From assembly GCA_009920915.1 (NCBI GenBank), contig RFZB01000006.1:1-37590 (forward strand): DNA of 37,590 nucleotides, given 5' to 3'. Positions within the stretch are counted from its first letter, which is position 1; each line of letters starts with the position of its first letter. Positions 8,825 to 17,596 of the stretch are shown here, piece after piece. The notes under the pieces are model-generated. The model saw only the letters and a list, made by a program, of their open reading frames with translations, made no database searches and was not told the DNA's origin. The position numbers and the translations under genes are program-made. This stretch comes from Sphingomonadaceae bacterium. GTDB taxonomy: Bacteria; Pseudomonadota; Alphaproteobacteria; Sphingomonadales; Sphingomonadaceae.

Positions 8825-9481
8825 ATGCCGCAGCCAATCATCTTTGCCGTTCCCAAGGGGCGCATCCTTGAGGAAGCCCTGCCTTTGCTGGCGCGCGCGG
8901 GCATTTTGCCTGAGCCTGCCTTTGGCGATGACAAGAGCCGCGCGCTCAAATTCTCCACCAATCATGAGGATTTAAGCCTTATTCGCGTGCGGGCTTTTGA
9001 TGTGGCGACCTTTGTTGCCCATGGCGCTGCGCAAATTGGCATTGTCGGCTCGGACGTGATTGATGAGTTCGATTATTCCGAACTTTATGCCCCAGTGGAT
9101 TTGAACATTGGTCATTGCCGCATCTCAGTCGCGGAGCCAGCCGAAATGGCCGAGACCGATGATCCGCGCGCGTGGAGCCATGTGCGCGTGGCAACCAAAT
9201 ATCCCAATCTAACGCGCAAGCATTTTGCCAAGCGTGGCGTGCAGGCCGAATGTGTGAAGCTGAACGGTGCGATGGAAATTGCGCCGGCTTTGGGCCTGTC
9301 GAGCCGGATTGTTGACCTTGTCTCCTCGGGCAAGACCCTGAAGGAAAATGGCTTGGTCGAGGTGGAAGTGCTGGCCGAGGTGTCCGCACGACTGATCGTC
9401 AATCGTGCGGCCTTTAAAACCAATGCAGCCGTGGGCAATCTTGTGGCGGCTTTCCGGGAGGCAGTTGGTGCAGCGGCTTAA
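8825..9481 (+). CDS. hisG: ATP phosphoribosyltransferase catalytic subunit, short form
   Basis: Catalyses the first step of histidine synthesis, condensing ATP with PRPP. At 218 residues it is the short HisG_S form, which lacks the C-terminal ACT-like regulatory domain and depends on HisZ. That partner is encoded at 33539-34603. Visible motifs are [15 protein letters not shown] at the N-terminus and [10 protein letters not shown]. The PRPP-binding region is [22 protein letters not shown]. hisD starts inside the 3' end (14-base overlap), so expression is coupled. Feedback inhibition by histidine would occur through the HisG-HisZ complex. Confidence 0.96.
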   Translation: MPQPIIFAVPKGRILEEALPLLARAGILPEPAFGDDKSRALKFSTNHEDLSLIRVRAFDVATFVAHGAAQIGIVGSDVIDEFDYSELYAPVDLNIGHCRISVAEPAEMAETDDPRAWSHVRVATKYPNLTRKHFAKRGVQAECVKLNGAMEIAPALGLSSRIVDLVSSGKTLKENGLVEVEVLAEVSARLIVNRAAFKTNAAVGNLVAAFREAVGAAA

Positions 9482-10748
9482 CGCGCGCGCGGCAGATTTT
9501 GCTGCCCAATTTGACGCGCTGGTCAATGCCCGTCGGGAAGCCGATGCCGATGTCTCACGCGATGTTGCGGCAGTTATCGCGCGGGTGAAGGCAGAAGGCG
9601 ATGCGGCCGTGGCAGAGTATACGCAGCGGTTCGATGGGCATGATCTGCCATGGCAGATTCCGCTGGCAGACTGCGCGGCGGCCTATGCCGCGCTGGATGC
9701 GGATCTTCGCGCCGCACTGGACCTCGCGGCCGAGCGCATTCGCACCTATCACGCCCAGCAAAAGCCCACCGATAGCGATAACGTCGATGCCGCAGGCGTG
9801 CGGCTGGGCGCGCGCTGGCGTGCGGTTGATGCGGCGGGCGTCTATGTGCCGGGGGGGCGTGCGGCTTACCCATCCTCTGTGTTGATGAACGCTATCCCGG
9901 CCCGCGTGGCAGGAGTTGACCGGCTCGTCATGGTCACACCAACCCCCAAGGGCGAGATCAACCCATTGGTGCTGGCGGCTGCGCATATTGCGGGCGTGGA
10001 TGAAGTGTGGCGTGTTGGTGGCGCGCAAGCGATTGCGGCCTTGGCTTATGGCACACAAACCATCCGCCCCGTCGATGTCATTACCGGACCCGGCAATGCG
10101 TGGGTGGCAGAGGCCAAACGCCAGCTTTATGGCGTGGTGGGCATTGATATGGTGGCGGGCCCGTCTGAAATTCTGGTGGTAGCCGATGGCGAAAATAATC
10201 CCGCCTGGATTGCCGCTGACTTGCTCAGCCAAGCGGAGCATGACCCGACCAGCCAATCGATCCTGATCACCGATGATGCCGGTTTTGCTGATGTGGTGGC
10301 CGCCGAAGTCGAGACGCAACTCCGCGCCCTGACCACGGTAGCGACAGCACGAGCCAGTTGGAACGCCAATGGCGCGATGATCTTGGTCAGCGACCTGATG
10401 GAGGCGGCGCCCTTGGTTGATGCCCTTGCGCCAGAGCATCTGGAACTCGCCGTTGCGGATCCAGAGCCATTGTTCAAGGCGGTGCGCCATGCTGGCTCCA
10501 TCTTCCTTGGGCGTCACACGCCTGAGGCCGTGGGCGATTATGTAGGCGGGCCGAACCATGTGCTGCCAACAGGCCGCCGGGCACGATTTTCCTCGGGCCT
10601 ATCCGTCCTTGATTTTATGAAGCGCACCAGCTTTTTGGGCTGCACGCCTGCGGCCATTCAGGCCATTGGCCCGGCCGCCGTTGCGCTGGCGCATGCCGAA
10701 GGGCTACCTGCCCATGCCCGATCCGTTCAGGAAAGATTGACCAAATGA
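9468..10748 (+). CDS. hisD: Histidinol dehydrogenase
   Basis: Performs the last two oxidations of histidine synthesis (histidinol to histidine), as a zinc- and NAD-dependent enzyme. The chosen start is GTG 9468, preceded by GGGAGG and giving 426 residues, the normal size; an open frame up to 9405 has no ribosome site. Signature elements are [38 protein letters not shown], the catalytic pair E323-H324 in APEHLEL, and [10 protein letters not shown]. The stop TGA overlaps the nusB start ATG (ATGA). Confidence 0.96.
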   Translation: MQRLNARAADFAAQFDALVNARREADADVSRDVAAVIARVKAEGDAAVAEYTQRFDGHDLPWQIPLADCAAAYAALDADLRAALDLAAERIRTYHAQQKPTDSDNVDAAGVRLGARWRAVDAAGVYVPGGRAAYPSSVLMNAIPARVAGVDRLVMVTPTPKGEINPLVLAAAHIAGVDEVWRVGGAQAIAALAYGTQTIRPVDVITGPGNAWVAEAKRQLYGVVGIDMVAGPSEILVVADGENNPAWIAADLLSQAEHDPTSQSILITDDAGFADVVAAEVETQLRALTTVATARASWNANGAMILVSDLMEAAPLVDALAPEHLELAVADPEPLFKAVRHAGSIFLGRHTPEAVGDYVGGPNHVLPTGRRARFSSGLSVLDFMKRTSFLGCTPAAIQAIGPAAVALAHAEGLPAHARSVQERLTK

Positions 10749-10982
10749 GCCGTGCCCGTTCCGCCGCCCGCCTTGCTGCTGTGCAGGCGCTGTATCAGCA
10801 AGAGATGGAGGGCACCCCGCTCGCCCCGTTGCTGCATGAATTCCATATGCACCGGCTCGGCGCGACAATTGAGGATGAGACCTATGCCGAGGCGGAAGTC
10901 GATTTCTTTAGTGAATGACAAAAAGGAAAAAGGCTTCGTCAATGGCGTGTTGGATGCCATTGCACGCGCGGCGCGCGGCTGA
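10745..10982 (+). pseudogene. nusB: Broken nusB: internal deletion with frameshift
   Basis: NusB normally joins NusE (S10) on boxA RNA in rRNA antitermination and is about 140-150 residues long. From ATG 10745 the frame reads [18 protein letters not shown] through EDETYAEAEVDFFSE, clearly a NusB N-terminus, then stops at TGA 10916-10918 after 57 residues. The next reading frame immediately gives NDKKEKGFVNGVLDAIARA and a stop at 10982, the canonical NusB C-terminus. About 70 internal residues are missing, and the two ends are out of frame. The start overlaps hisD by four bases, as an intact nusB would. Either the gene is truly inactivated (with another copy elsewhere, or dispensable), or the assembly has lost about 210-225 bases here. 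Confidence 0.85.
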
Positions 10983-11004
10983 TTAAGCTATGACATTGGC
11001 GGCG

Positions 11005-11023
11005 CTCCGGCACACTGCCGGAG
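11005..11023. terminator. Perfect hairpin between nusB remnant and ssb
   Basis: Arms CTCCGGCA and TGCCGGAG pair perfectly (8 bp) around a three-base loop, in the 58-base gap between the convergent nusB remnant and ssb. There is no T run on either strand. A bidirectional terminator or transcript-end hairpin is the likely use. Confidence 0.5.
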
Positions 11024-11040
11024 GCCTGCCAACTCCGTCC

Positions 11041-11565
11041 TCAAAACGGAACGTCGTCGTCCAAATCGCTGTCAAACGGGCTGGGCGACGTGCTGCCAAA
11101 GTTGGAATTGCCGCCTGAGTCGCCGCCAAAGCCGCCGCCGCTGCTGGCGGATGCGCCGCCCCCAAATTGGCTGCCGCCGCCTTGGCCACCGCCCATAGCG
11201 CCGCCTGCGCCACCTTCACGGCCCGACAGCAGAACCAATTCCCCACGGAAACGCTGCAACACAACTTCGGTTGTATAGCGATCATTGCCGTTCTGATCAG
11301 TCCATTTGCGAGTCTGCAACTGGCCTTCCAGATACGCCTTTTGGCCCTTGCGCAGATAATTTTTGGCAACGCGGCCCAGATTTTCGTTGAAGATCACGAC
11401 ATTGTGCCATTCGGTCTTTTCCTGCCGATTGCCGTCGCGATCATTCCATGTTTCCGATGTTGCGAGCGTGAAGCTCACCACTTCACCGCCATTATTCATC
11501 GACCGTGCTTCGGGGTCCTTCCCCAAATTGCCGACCAGAATGACCTTGTTGACGCTGCCCGCCAT
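11041..11565 (-). CDS. ssb: Single-stranded DNA-binding protein
   Basis: A 174-residue SSB that coats single-stranded DNA in replication, repair and recombination. The OB fold covers about residues 1-110 ([58 protein letters not shown]). A glycine/serine-rich linker of about 50 residues follows, then the conserved acidic tip DDDVPF that recruits partner proteins. The start ATG 11565 (MAGSVNKV) follows GGAAGAGAGAAG; the longer frame to 11631 would overlap feoB. It lies only 16 bases after feoB on the same strand and may be partly transcribed from feoAB. Confidence 0.96.
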   Translation of the reverse strand: MAGSVNKVILVGNLGKDPEARSMNNGGEVVSFTLATSETWNDRDGNRQEKTEWHNVVIFNENLGRVAKNYLRKGQKAYLEGQLQTRKWTDQNGNDRYTTEVVLQRFRGELVLLSGREGGAGGAMGGGQGGGSQFGGGASASSGGGFGGDSGGNSNFGSTSPSPFDSDLDDDVPF

Positions 11566-11581
11566 CTTCTCTCTTCCTTCA

Positions 11582-13435
11582 CTATCCCAATAAGGCTGTT
11601 GCCGCCCAGTATGTAACGCCTGCGGCGACATATGCCAGCGCGAACAGATAGCTGACCATGATTACCGGCCATTTCCATCCATTGGTCTCACGCCGGACCA
11701 CGGCAATGGTCGAAATGCACTGGGGGGCAAACACAAACCACGCCAGAAAAGCGAGCGCCATCGGCAGGGTCCAGCCCGCACGCAGCCGCTCTCGCAGGCC
11801 TTGTTCCGTCGCCTCTTCATCTTGCGCATCAACGGCATAGGTTGTGGCCAGTGCCGAAACGGCCACTTCCCGCGCGGCCATAGCGGGGATCAGCGCCAAG
11901 GCCATGTCGCGGTTAAAGCCAATGGGCGCCACAACGACTTCCAGTCCATTGGCAATGCGGCCGGCAATTGAGTGATCAATCTGGCTCTTGGCCGAACCAG
12001 CCGGCACTTGCGGAAAGCTGAGCAACGCCCACAGCACCATGGTGGTGAGCGCAATAATGGTCCCCGCCCGCTTTAAAAAGGCGGCTGCGCGCTGCCACAG
12101 GCCCAAGGCGACATCGCGCAATTTGGGCAGTTGATAGCGCGGCATTTCCATCATGAAGCCCAGGCTTTTCCCCGGCACCATCGTCCGCCGGATGACCAAG
12201 GCGGCCAGCATCGCACCCAATATGCCCGCCACATAAAGCCCAAAGAGAACCAACCCCTGCAAGCCAATGCCCGGCCCAACGCTGCTATTGGGAATAAAAG
12301 CCCCGATGATCACGGCGTAAACGGGCAGGCGCGCTGAACACGTCATCAACGGCGCAATCAATATGGTCGTCAATCGATCGCGTGGGTCTTCGATCGTGCG
12401 TGTTGCCATGATGCCGGGAACGGCGCAGGCAAAGGACGAGAGCAGCGGAATAAAGGCCCGGCCCGACAGGCCAACACCTGCCATGAGCCGGTCCATAATG
12501 AAGGCCGCCCGCACCATATAGCCTGAGGCTTCGAGCAGCAGAATGAAGGCGAACAGCACCAAAATCTGGGGCAAGAATACAATCACCGCCCCGACACCTG
12601 CAATCGCGCCATCAATAATGGCAGATCGCCACAGCGTATCGGCCATGTTGGCGCGCACAGCATCCGACAAAAGGCCTAGCCAGCCTTCAATCAAATCTAC
12701 AGGCGCTTCGGCCGCAGAATAGACCAGCTGGAACATCGCAAACAGCGTTGCGAACAAAATGACAGGCCCCAGCAGCGGATGGAGCACAACAGAATCAATC
12801 ACCCGCGTGATTTTGCGGCCCGGGCGTTCTGCCTCAATGGCACGCGCTGCCATCTGCCGCGCCGTGCTGCGCACATCGGCTGGTGCGCGCGCCGCAGCGG
12901 TGGCGGGTGAAGTGGCTGGCGAACGGACCGCCTCAGTCAGCGCCGCTCGCAGATCTTCTGTCCCGCGCTTGCGCACGGCAACCGTTGGAATAACGGGAAC
13001 GCCCAAATCTTTCGACAATTTCTGGGCATTCAGCGTCAAGCCATCGCGTTCCGCCAGATCAACCATATTAAGTGCGACAATTGCGGGCAGGCCCAAACCA
13101 ATCAGTTCAATGGCAAAGCGCAAATGATTGTCGAGATTACCCGCATCGACGACAATGATTAGAGCGTCAGGCCGGCGCTCACCCGCTTGCTGGCCCATCA
13201 CGACATCGCGTGTCACGGCCTCATCTGGGCTGGTGGGGGTGAGGCTATAGCTGCCGGGCAGATCAACCAGCTCAACCGGGCTGCCATCGGCCAAAGCAAA
13301 GCGGCCCGAATGACGTTCAACGGTCACGCCGGGATAATTGCCCGTTTTCTGCCGCGCGCCTGTCAGCGCATTGAACAAGGCGCTTTTCCCCGCATTGGGG
13401 TTGCCAACCAGCGCGACGAGGGGCAGCGTGCTCAT
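11582..13435 (-). CDS. feoB: Ferrous iron transport protein B
   Basis: Inner-membrane Fe(II) importer with a cytoplasmic G domain. It has 617 residues, shorter than the roughly 770 of enterobacterial FeoB. G1 GNPNAGKS is at 11-18, the switch region is NYPGVTVE, G3 is DLPGSYSL and G4 is NMVD. Two Gate-type membrane domains follow, with the characteristic [24 protein letters not shown] and [14 protein letters not shown] segments. These contain the conserved cysteines of the permeation path. The start overlaps the feoA stop (ATGA). A Fur-box-like site precedes feoA. Confidence 0.95.
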   Translation of the reverse strand: MSTLPLVALVGNPNAGKSALFNALTGARQKTGNYPGVTVERHSGRFALADGSPVELVDLPGSYSLTPTSPDEAVTRDVVMGQQAGERRPDALIIVVDAGNLDNHLRFAIELIGLGLPAIVALNMVDLAERDGLTLNAQKLSKDLGVPVIPTVAVRKRGTEDLRAALTEAVRSPATSPATAAARAPADVRSTARQMAARAIEAERPGRKITRVIDSVVLHPLLGPVILFATLFAMFQLVYSAAEAPVDLIEGWLGLLSDAVRANMADTLWRSAIIDGAIAGVGAVIVFLPQILVLFAFILLLEASGYMVRAAFIMDRLMAGVGLSGRAFIPLLSSFACAVPGIMATRTIEDPRDRLTTILIAPLMTCSARLPVYAVIIGAFIPNSSVGPGIGLQGLVLFGLYVAGILGAMLAALVIRRTMVPGKSLGFMMEMPRYQLPKLRDVALGLWQRAAAFLKRAGTIIALTTMVLWALLSFPQVPAGSAKSQIDHSIAGRIANGLEVVVAPIGFNRDMALALIPAMAAREVAVSALATTYAVDAQDEEATEQGLRERLRAGWTLPMALAFLAWFVFAPQCISTIAVVRRETNGWKWPVIMVSYLFALAYVAAGVTYWAATALLG

Positions 13436-13671
13436 GCGGCCTCCACATCAATTGCAGCGGCATGGGCCGCGCGAATGGCCACTGTCATCCGCCCCACACG
13501 CACGGCCAAGGGGTCCCGAAACAACAGCCAGCCGCGATGTAGCGGCTCAACCTCAACGCCTTCATCAAACCCCAAACAGCGCAGGCGATGCCCTTCTGCC
13601 TCGCTGAGTTGCGACCAATGAATGCGCGAAATGCGGGCAGTGCGGTTCAGCGGCAAAATGTCGAGCTGCAC
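13432..13671 (-). CDS. feoA: Ferrous iron transport protein A
   Basis: A 79-residue SH3-like cytoplasmic protein needed for FeoB function. The N-terminus MQLDILPLNRTARI is followed by RLRCLGFDEGVEVEPLHRG and the terminal strand VRVGRMTVAIR, the usual FeoA pattern. Translation appears to start at GTG 13671 with only a weak ribosome site. The stop overlaps the feoB start by four bases, so translation of the two is coupled. Confidence 0.9.
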   Translation of the reverse strand: MQLDILPLNRTARISRIHWSQLSEAEGHRLRCLGFDEGVEVEPLHRGWLLFRDPLAVRVGRMTVAIRAAHAAAIDVEAA

Positions 13672-13713
13672 GGGCGATCCAATATCCTAGGGCCAATATG
13701 TTAGAAGCTAGTT

Positions 13714-13732
13714 GCGATTGATTATCATTTGC
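13714..13732 (-). promoter_or_regulatory. Candidate Fur box upstream of feoAB
   Basis: On the minus strand a 19-base site with core AATGATAATCA matches the classical Fur consensus (GATAATGATAATCATTATC) at 14 of 19 positions by hand alignment. It lies 43-61 bases before the feoA start. Iron-dependent repression of feoAB by Fur or a relative is the natural reading. The match is counted directly; regulation is inferred. Confidence 0.7.
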
Positions 13733-13757
13733 TTGGGGCAATGGCCAGTGATTCGGC

Positions 13758-14420
13758 TCAGCTTGCGGGATAGCGCAAACGCCCCAGAAAGCGGGCCATG
13801 CTAAAATGACGTGTGGGGGTGCTGGTCCAGCGCGCCTTGGCCTTTTCAAACTGCATCACATTTTCAATCCGGCGGGCCAAAAAGCCGAGTGTCTCGGCCC
13901 AATCCTCGCTGTCATCATTCACAAAAACCAGCAGCGTTGCGGTGTAGACAGACCCCAAAATCGCGCGCTTGGTATAGTGATTATAATCAACCGATTGGTC
14001 CCCCGCTGCACGCCACATGGCATCGGCAGCGCGCCAACCCAGCCGCACTGCCTGCTTGGTATGAAGCGGATTGGCGAGCCATGTTTGCGCCCGGCGCAAG
14101 GCCTCACGATGCGGGGCCAGCACCGCCAGCCGCGCCTCGACAAGCGCCGTTATACGGTCCCGGATTTTCATCGTGGCCAGTGTTTCAGGCGGCAGCGCGG
14201 CCAGCATTGCCGCATCAATATGGGCAAACCACGCCGCAATCATCTGGCCGGCGCCCTCAGGAAAGGCGAGGCGCGCGACATCAGCATCCACGCCAAGACG
14301 CGCGGCCGTTGCGTCCAACGCCGTCATGGTCCAGCCATCAAAAGCCGCGTCTGATGGCAGGGCCGCCGCCAGATGGGCGCGCACATCATCCAACGTCATG
14401 TCGTCCACAGTCACAGCCAC
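13758..14420 (-). CDS. COQ9 family protein (ubiquinone biosynthesis)
   Basis: A 220-residue alphaproteobacterial COQ9 homologue. In mitochondria COQ9 is a lipid-binding partner of COQ7 in ubiquinone hydroxylation. The family hallmark AGDQSVDYNHYTKRAILGSVY is present, together with a helical TetR-like N-terminal half (TALDATAARLGVDADVARLAFP). The frame opens at GTG 14420 with GGAAAGG about 11 bases upstream. An ATG at 14399 is an alternative and would give 213 residues. It diverges from a haem-type membrane protein gene. No other ubi genes are nearby. Confidence 0.87.
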   Translation of the reverse strand: MAVTVDDMTLDDVRAHLAAALPSDAAFDGWTMTALDATAARLGVDADVARLAFPEGAGQMIAAWFAHIDAAMLAALPPETLATMKIRDRITALVEARLAVLAPHREALRRAQTWLANPLHTKQAVRLGWRAADAMWRAAGDQSVDYNHYTKRAILGSVYTATLLVFVNDDSEDWAETLGFLARRIENVMQFEKAKARWTSTPTRHFSMARFLGRLRYPAS

Positions 14421-14517
14421 AGCAAAATGTGCCTTTCCAGCAATAAGGTGACAGCCCTTAGATGGAGTGATAGGACTGACACGTCAATCAATGCACCAAT
14501 TTATGGGGGTCGTCACT

Positions 14518-15081
14518 ATGGCGAAATTTTTTGGAAACCTGAACGCAGTTCTGGTCGCCGGCCTTGTGCTGATGCTGGCCGTGCTGATCGGCGTGCAAGG
14601 CAGCCTCGATGCCAATTATCTCTGGCGCTGGGCCCATGTGATCTCGGGCATCATGTGGATCGGCCATCTTTATTATTTCAACTTCACGCAAATCCCGACC
14701 ATGCCGAAAATCCCGGCTGAACTGAAACCGGGCGTGTCAAAGCATATTGCTCCGGCGGCGCTATTCTGGTTCCGCTATGGCGCCTTGGCGACCATTGTGA
14801 CCGGCATCGTCGTTGCCATTCAGGCCGGCTATGCGCACCAAGCCTTTACGCTGCAGCCGCCGTTCCGCACGATCGGCATTGGTATGTGGCTGGCGCTCAT
14901 CATGGGCTTCAACGTCTGGTTCATCATTTGGCCGAACCAGAAAAAGGCGCTTGGCCTGGTCGAAGCGGATGATGCGACCAAGGCAAAGGCCGCCACAACG
15001 GCCATGATGTTCAGCCGCACCAACACGCTGCTGTCCATTGCCATGCTCTATTGCATGATCTCTGCCGAAAGCGGCTATTGA
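14518..15081 (+). CDS. Urate oxidase N-terminal-type integral membrane protein
   Basis: A 187-residue membrane protein resembling the N-terminal domain of the membrane-bound urate oxidase PuuD (Pfam Urate_ox_N, formerly DUF989). It lacks the cytochrome c domain that PuuD carries. Conserved WRWAHVISGIMWIGHLYYFNF contains two histidines likely to be haem or metal ligands. Four to five hydrophobic segments are evident (about 10-28, 38-57, 88-107, 127-146 and 165-182). The start ATG 14518 follows GGGGGT; the longer frame from 14467 is less likely. No purine catabolism genes are nearby, so urate oxidation should not be assumed. A haem-containing redox membrane subunit is the safer description. Confidence 0.8.
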   Translation: MAKFFGNLNAVLVAGLVLMLAVLIGVQGSLDANYLWRWAHVISGIMWIGHLYYFNFTQIPTMPKIPAELKPGVSKHIAPAALFWFRYGALATIVTGIVVAIQAGYAHQAFTLQPPFRTIGIGMWLALIMGFNVWFIIWPNQKKALGLVEADDATKAKAATTAMMFSRTNTLLSIAMLYCMISAESGY

Positions 15082-16004
15082 TCCTTTGATCGGTCGGGCT
15101 GGCGCACCAAAATCAGCGCCAGCCCGATCATCACGGCCCCAATCCAATCAGCCAGGGCCAATGTCTCGCCAAAGCTAATCCAGCCCATTGTGGCCGAGAC
15201 AACGGGTTGTGTGAGCAGCGCCAGCCCAAAGACCAAGGGGCTCACCCGCCCCAAGGCAAACACCATCATCCCCTGACCAATAAGCTGGCTCACCACAGCC
15301 AGAGCAATCACGGGCGTCCAGTTGCGCGGCATGATGTGCTCGCCCAGCAGCAGGGCAATCAGCAACAGCGGGCCAATTGTTGCCAGCGTTGACCAAGCCA
15401 GCAAGGTCCAGCTTTGCAAATGCCGCCGCGCTTGTGCGACGAACACCAGATACACGGTGTAGAAAATACCCCCAGCCAAGCAGAGCATATCGCCCAGCAA
15501 ATGGTCTCGACTTAACTCGGCAGAGCGGCCCACCAGCAATATCGCGCCGGCAGCGGCAATGGCAAAGGCCAGGCCTTCACGCCGGCTGGGCAAAGCGCGC
15601 GCCATGAAGAAACCCCAAATTGGAAAGAACAGGCTGGCTGCATTGGCAAATAGCGTGGCGTTGGCCAGCTTGGTTTTCAAAATGCCAATATGCCACGCGG
15701 CCAAATCTGCTGCGAAAAACAGGCCAGAGAGAACCATCGTCCAATATAAGGCCCGGCTGGGCAAGAGCAGCGGCTGCCGCCGCAGCCCGGCAATCAAAAA
15801 CAGTACGGGCGCGGCCAAGGCCATACGCCACATGGCCGAGGCGCTGGGCCCAACATCCGCCATGCGCACCAACCACGGACCAAAGGCCAAGGCGAAGTTG
15901 CCAAGGAAGAGCGCACCCAACACCGCGAGACGGCCCCCTGTTTCAAAATCCGGTGCCGCGCTGGTCTGTGCAGGTTGCTGTTGCCTCGTCCCCATTCCCC
16001 CCAT
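15075..16004 (-). CDS. EamA/DMT-superfamily transporter
   Basis: A 309-residue inner-membrane protein with about ten hydrophobic segments in two EamA repeats. The second repeat ends with the typical LTQPVVSATMGWISFGETLALADWIGAVMIGLALIL. Members export metabolites such as amino acids or drugs; the substrate cannot be predicted here. The first ATG is at 16004, and another in-frame ATG at 15995 is also possible. The 3' end overlaps the convergent membrane protein gene by seven bases. It diverges from the ene-reductase gene across 42 bases, which must hold both promoters. Confidence 0.88.
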   Translation of the reverse strand: MGGMGTRQQQPAQTSAAPDFETGGRLAVLGALFLGNFALAFGPWLVRMADVGPSASAMWRMALAAPVLFLIAGLRRQPLLLPSRALYWTMVLSGLFFAADLAAWHIGILKTKLANATLFANAASLFFPIWGFFMARALPSRREGLAFAIAAAGAILLVGRSAELSRDHLLGDMLCLAGGIFYTVYLVFVAQARRHLQSWTLLAWSTLATIGPLLLIALLLGEHIMPRNWTPVIALAVVSQLIGQGMMVFALGRVSPLVFGLALLTQPVVSATMGWISFGETLALADWIGAVMIGLALILVRQPDRSKDQ

Positions 16005-16046
16005 ATCCCGAACCGCGACTCACAAAGCAACAGAACAGGGGAGCCC

Positions 16047-17123
16047 ATGCCAAATCTTTTTGATCCTATTGATCTTGGCGATATTCATTGCCCGAACCGC
16101 ATTTTGATGGCGCCCTTGACACGCGGCCGCGCAAGCCCGGGCCATATCCCCAATGATATGATGCGCCTTTACTATGAACAGCGCGCCTCAGCGGGGCTCA
16201 TCATCTCAGAAGCCACCGGGATTTCCCAAGAAGGTTTGGGCTGGCCCTCGGCCCCCGGCATCTGGACTGAGGCCCAGACCGAAGGCTGGAAGCCAATTAC
16301 CGAAGCCGTCCACAAAGCCGGTGGCCGCATCATCCTGCAACTCTGGCATATGGGCCGATTGGTCCATTCCAGCTTTAACAATGGCGCGCCCGGCGTCTCG
16401 GCATCGGCCACCACAGGCCCTGGCCATGCCTATACCGCAACGGGTAAGCAGCCGCTGGAACAGGCCCGTGCCTTGCGGCTGGATGAAATGCCCCGCCTGG
16501 TGGCAGATTATGTGAAGGCGGCAGAAAATGCCAAAGCAGCAGGCTTTGATGGTGTGCAGATCCACAGCGCCAATGGCTATCTGCTCGATCAATTCTTGCG
16601 GGATAATTCGAACCTGCGTGATGATGCGTATGGCGGCAGCATCGACAACCGCATTCGCCTGATGCGCGAAGTGGCCGAGGCTGTGGCCGGTGTGTGGGGT
16701 GCGCCGCGCGTTTCCGTGCGCCTGTCGCCCAATGGCGATTCACAAGGCGTGGATGACAGCAATCCCGAAGCACTCTTCACGGCAGCAGCAGCTGCCTTGC
16801 AGACCATTGGCATTGGCTTTTTGGAACTGCGGGAACCCGGGCCAGAGGGCACATTTGGCAACACCAATGTGCCCAAACAATCGCCCGCCATTCGGCGTGT
16901 CTTCACCAACCCGCTGGTGCTCAATTCTGACCTGACGGCAGAAAGCGGCGCCGCCTTGGTGGCATCGGACCAGGCCGAAGCGGTCAGCTATGGCCGCCCC
17001 TTTATCTCCAACCCCGACCTTGTGGCGCGCATCCGCGATGGCAAGCCGTGGGCGGCGGATAATATGCGAACATGGTATTCCGCAGGGCCAGAAGGCTATA
17101 CGGATTATCCAACCGCAGCCTAA
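16047..17123 (+). CDS. Old-yellow-enzyme family ene-reductase
   Basis: A 358-residue FMN-dependent NAD(P)H:alkene reductase of the OYE/NemA class, with a TIM barrel. Motifs seen are APLTRGRASPGHIPN near the N-terminus, LQLWHMGR, the substrate-binding HSANGYLLDQFL, and the catalytic-tyrosine/FMN region RDNSNLRDDAYGGSIDNR. YGRPFISNPDLVARI near the C-terminus is typical for phosphate binding. The start ATG 16047 follows CAGGGGAG; the open frame back to 15975 overlaps the divergent gene and is rejected. Natural substrates are probably alpha,beta-unsaturated carbonyls or nitro compounds. Confidence 0.93.
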   Translation: MPNLFDPIDLGDIHCPNRILMAPLTRGRASPGHIPNDMMRLYYEQRASAGLIISEATGISQEGLGWPSAPGIWTEAQTEGWKPITEAVHKAGGRIILQLWHMGRLVHSSFNNGAPGVSASATTGPGHAYTATGKQPLEQARALRLDEMPRLVADYVKAAENAKAAGFDGVQIHSANGYLLDQFLRDNSNLRDDAYGGSIDNRIRLMREVAEAVAGVWGAPRVSVRLSPNGDSQGVDDSNPEALFTAAAAALQTIGIGFLELREPGPEGTFGNTNVPKQSPAIRRVFTNPLVLNSDLTAESGAALVASDQAEAVSYGRPFISNPDLVARIRDGKPWAADNMRTWYSAGPEGYTDYPTAA

Positions 17124-17130
17124 ACGGGCA

Positions 17131-17157
17131 GCGCCCTTCTCACGGGGGGAAGGGCGC
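17131..17157. terminator. Bidirectional terminator-like hairpin
   Basis: Arms GCGCCCTT and AAGGGCGC pair perfectly around an 11-base loop, between the convergent ene-reductase and ribH genes. There is no T tract, but the position just after both stops fits a shared transcript end. Confidence 0.55.
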
Positions 17158-17171
17158 CCCGCAATCGCGGT

Positions 17172-17594
17172 TTAGCCGCCAAATTGGCTTTTCAAATCAA
17201 GCAGGGCAATCGCTGCCTTCGCCGCCTCGCCGCCCTTATCTTTCTGCTTGGGATCCGCGCGGACCAGCGCTTGCGCCTCATTTTCAACAGTCAAAATACC
17301 ATTGCCAATGGCCAGACCATCCATGGTCAGCGCCATGATGCCACGGGCGCTTTCCCCTGCCACAATTTCAAAGTGATAGGTCTCGCCGCGAATGACAACG
17401 CCAATGCCAACAAAGCCATCATAGCGGCCAGTTTCTGCCGCCATCGCAATTGCGCCGGGGATTTCCAAGGCACCGGGCACCGTGATGACATCTGCACTAT
17501 GCCCGGCCTCTTCGAGTGCGCCTTTTGCCCCGGCGACCAGCATATCATTGAGATGATCGTAAAAGCGGGCTTCAACAATAAGAAAACGGGCCAT
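17172..17594 (-). CDS. ribH: 6,7-dimethyl-8-ribityllumazine synthase
   Basis: Makes lumazine from the RibB product and 5-amino-6-ribitylaminouracil, the penultimate riboflavin step. It has 140 residues. Typical motifs are [25 protein letters not shown] (with the catalytic histidine in YHFE) and [15 protein letters not shown] 17594 begins two bases after the ribB stop, so the two form an operon. ribD and riboflavin synthase (ribE/ribC) are not in the window. Confidence 0.95.
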   Translation of the reverse strand: MARFLIVEARFYDHLNDMLVAGAKGALEEAGHSADVITVPGALEIPGAIAMAAETGRYDGFVGIGVVIRGETYHFEIVAGESARGIMALTMDGLAIGNGILTVENEAQALVRADPKQKDKGGEAAKAAIALLDLKSQFGG

Positions 17595-17596
17595 GA

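Noticed and set aside
9555-10559. Long open frame on the minus strand (334 codons) across hisD
   Set aside because: It is fully antisense to an intact, motif-complete hisD, has no recognisable domain and no ribosome site. It is a composition effect.
10752-10982. 76-codon open frame on the plus strand over the nusB remnant
   Set aside because: Its first 54 codons are out-of-frame nusB DNA. Only the last roughly 20 codons are genuine NusB C-terminus, so it is part of the broken gene and not a separate protein.
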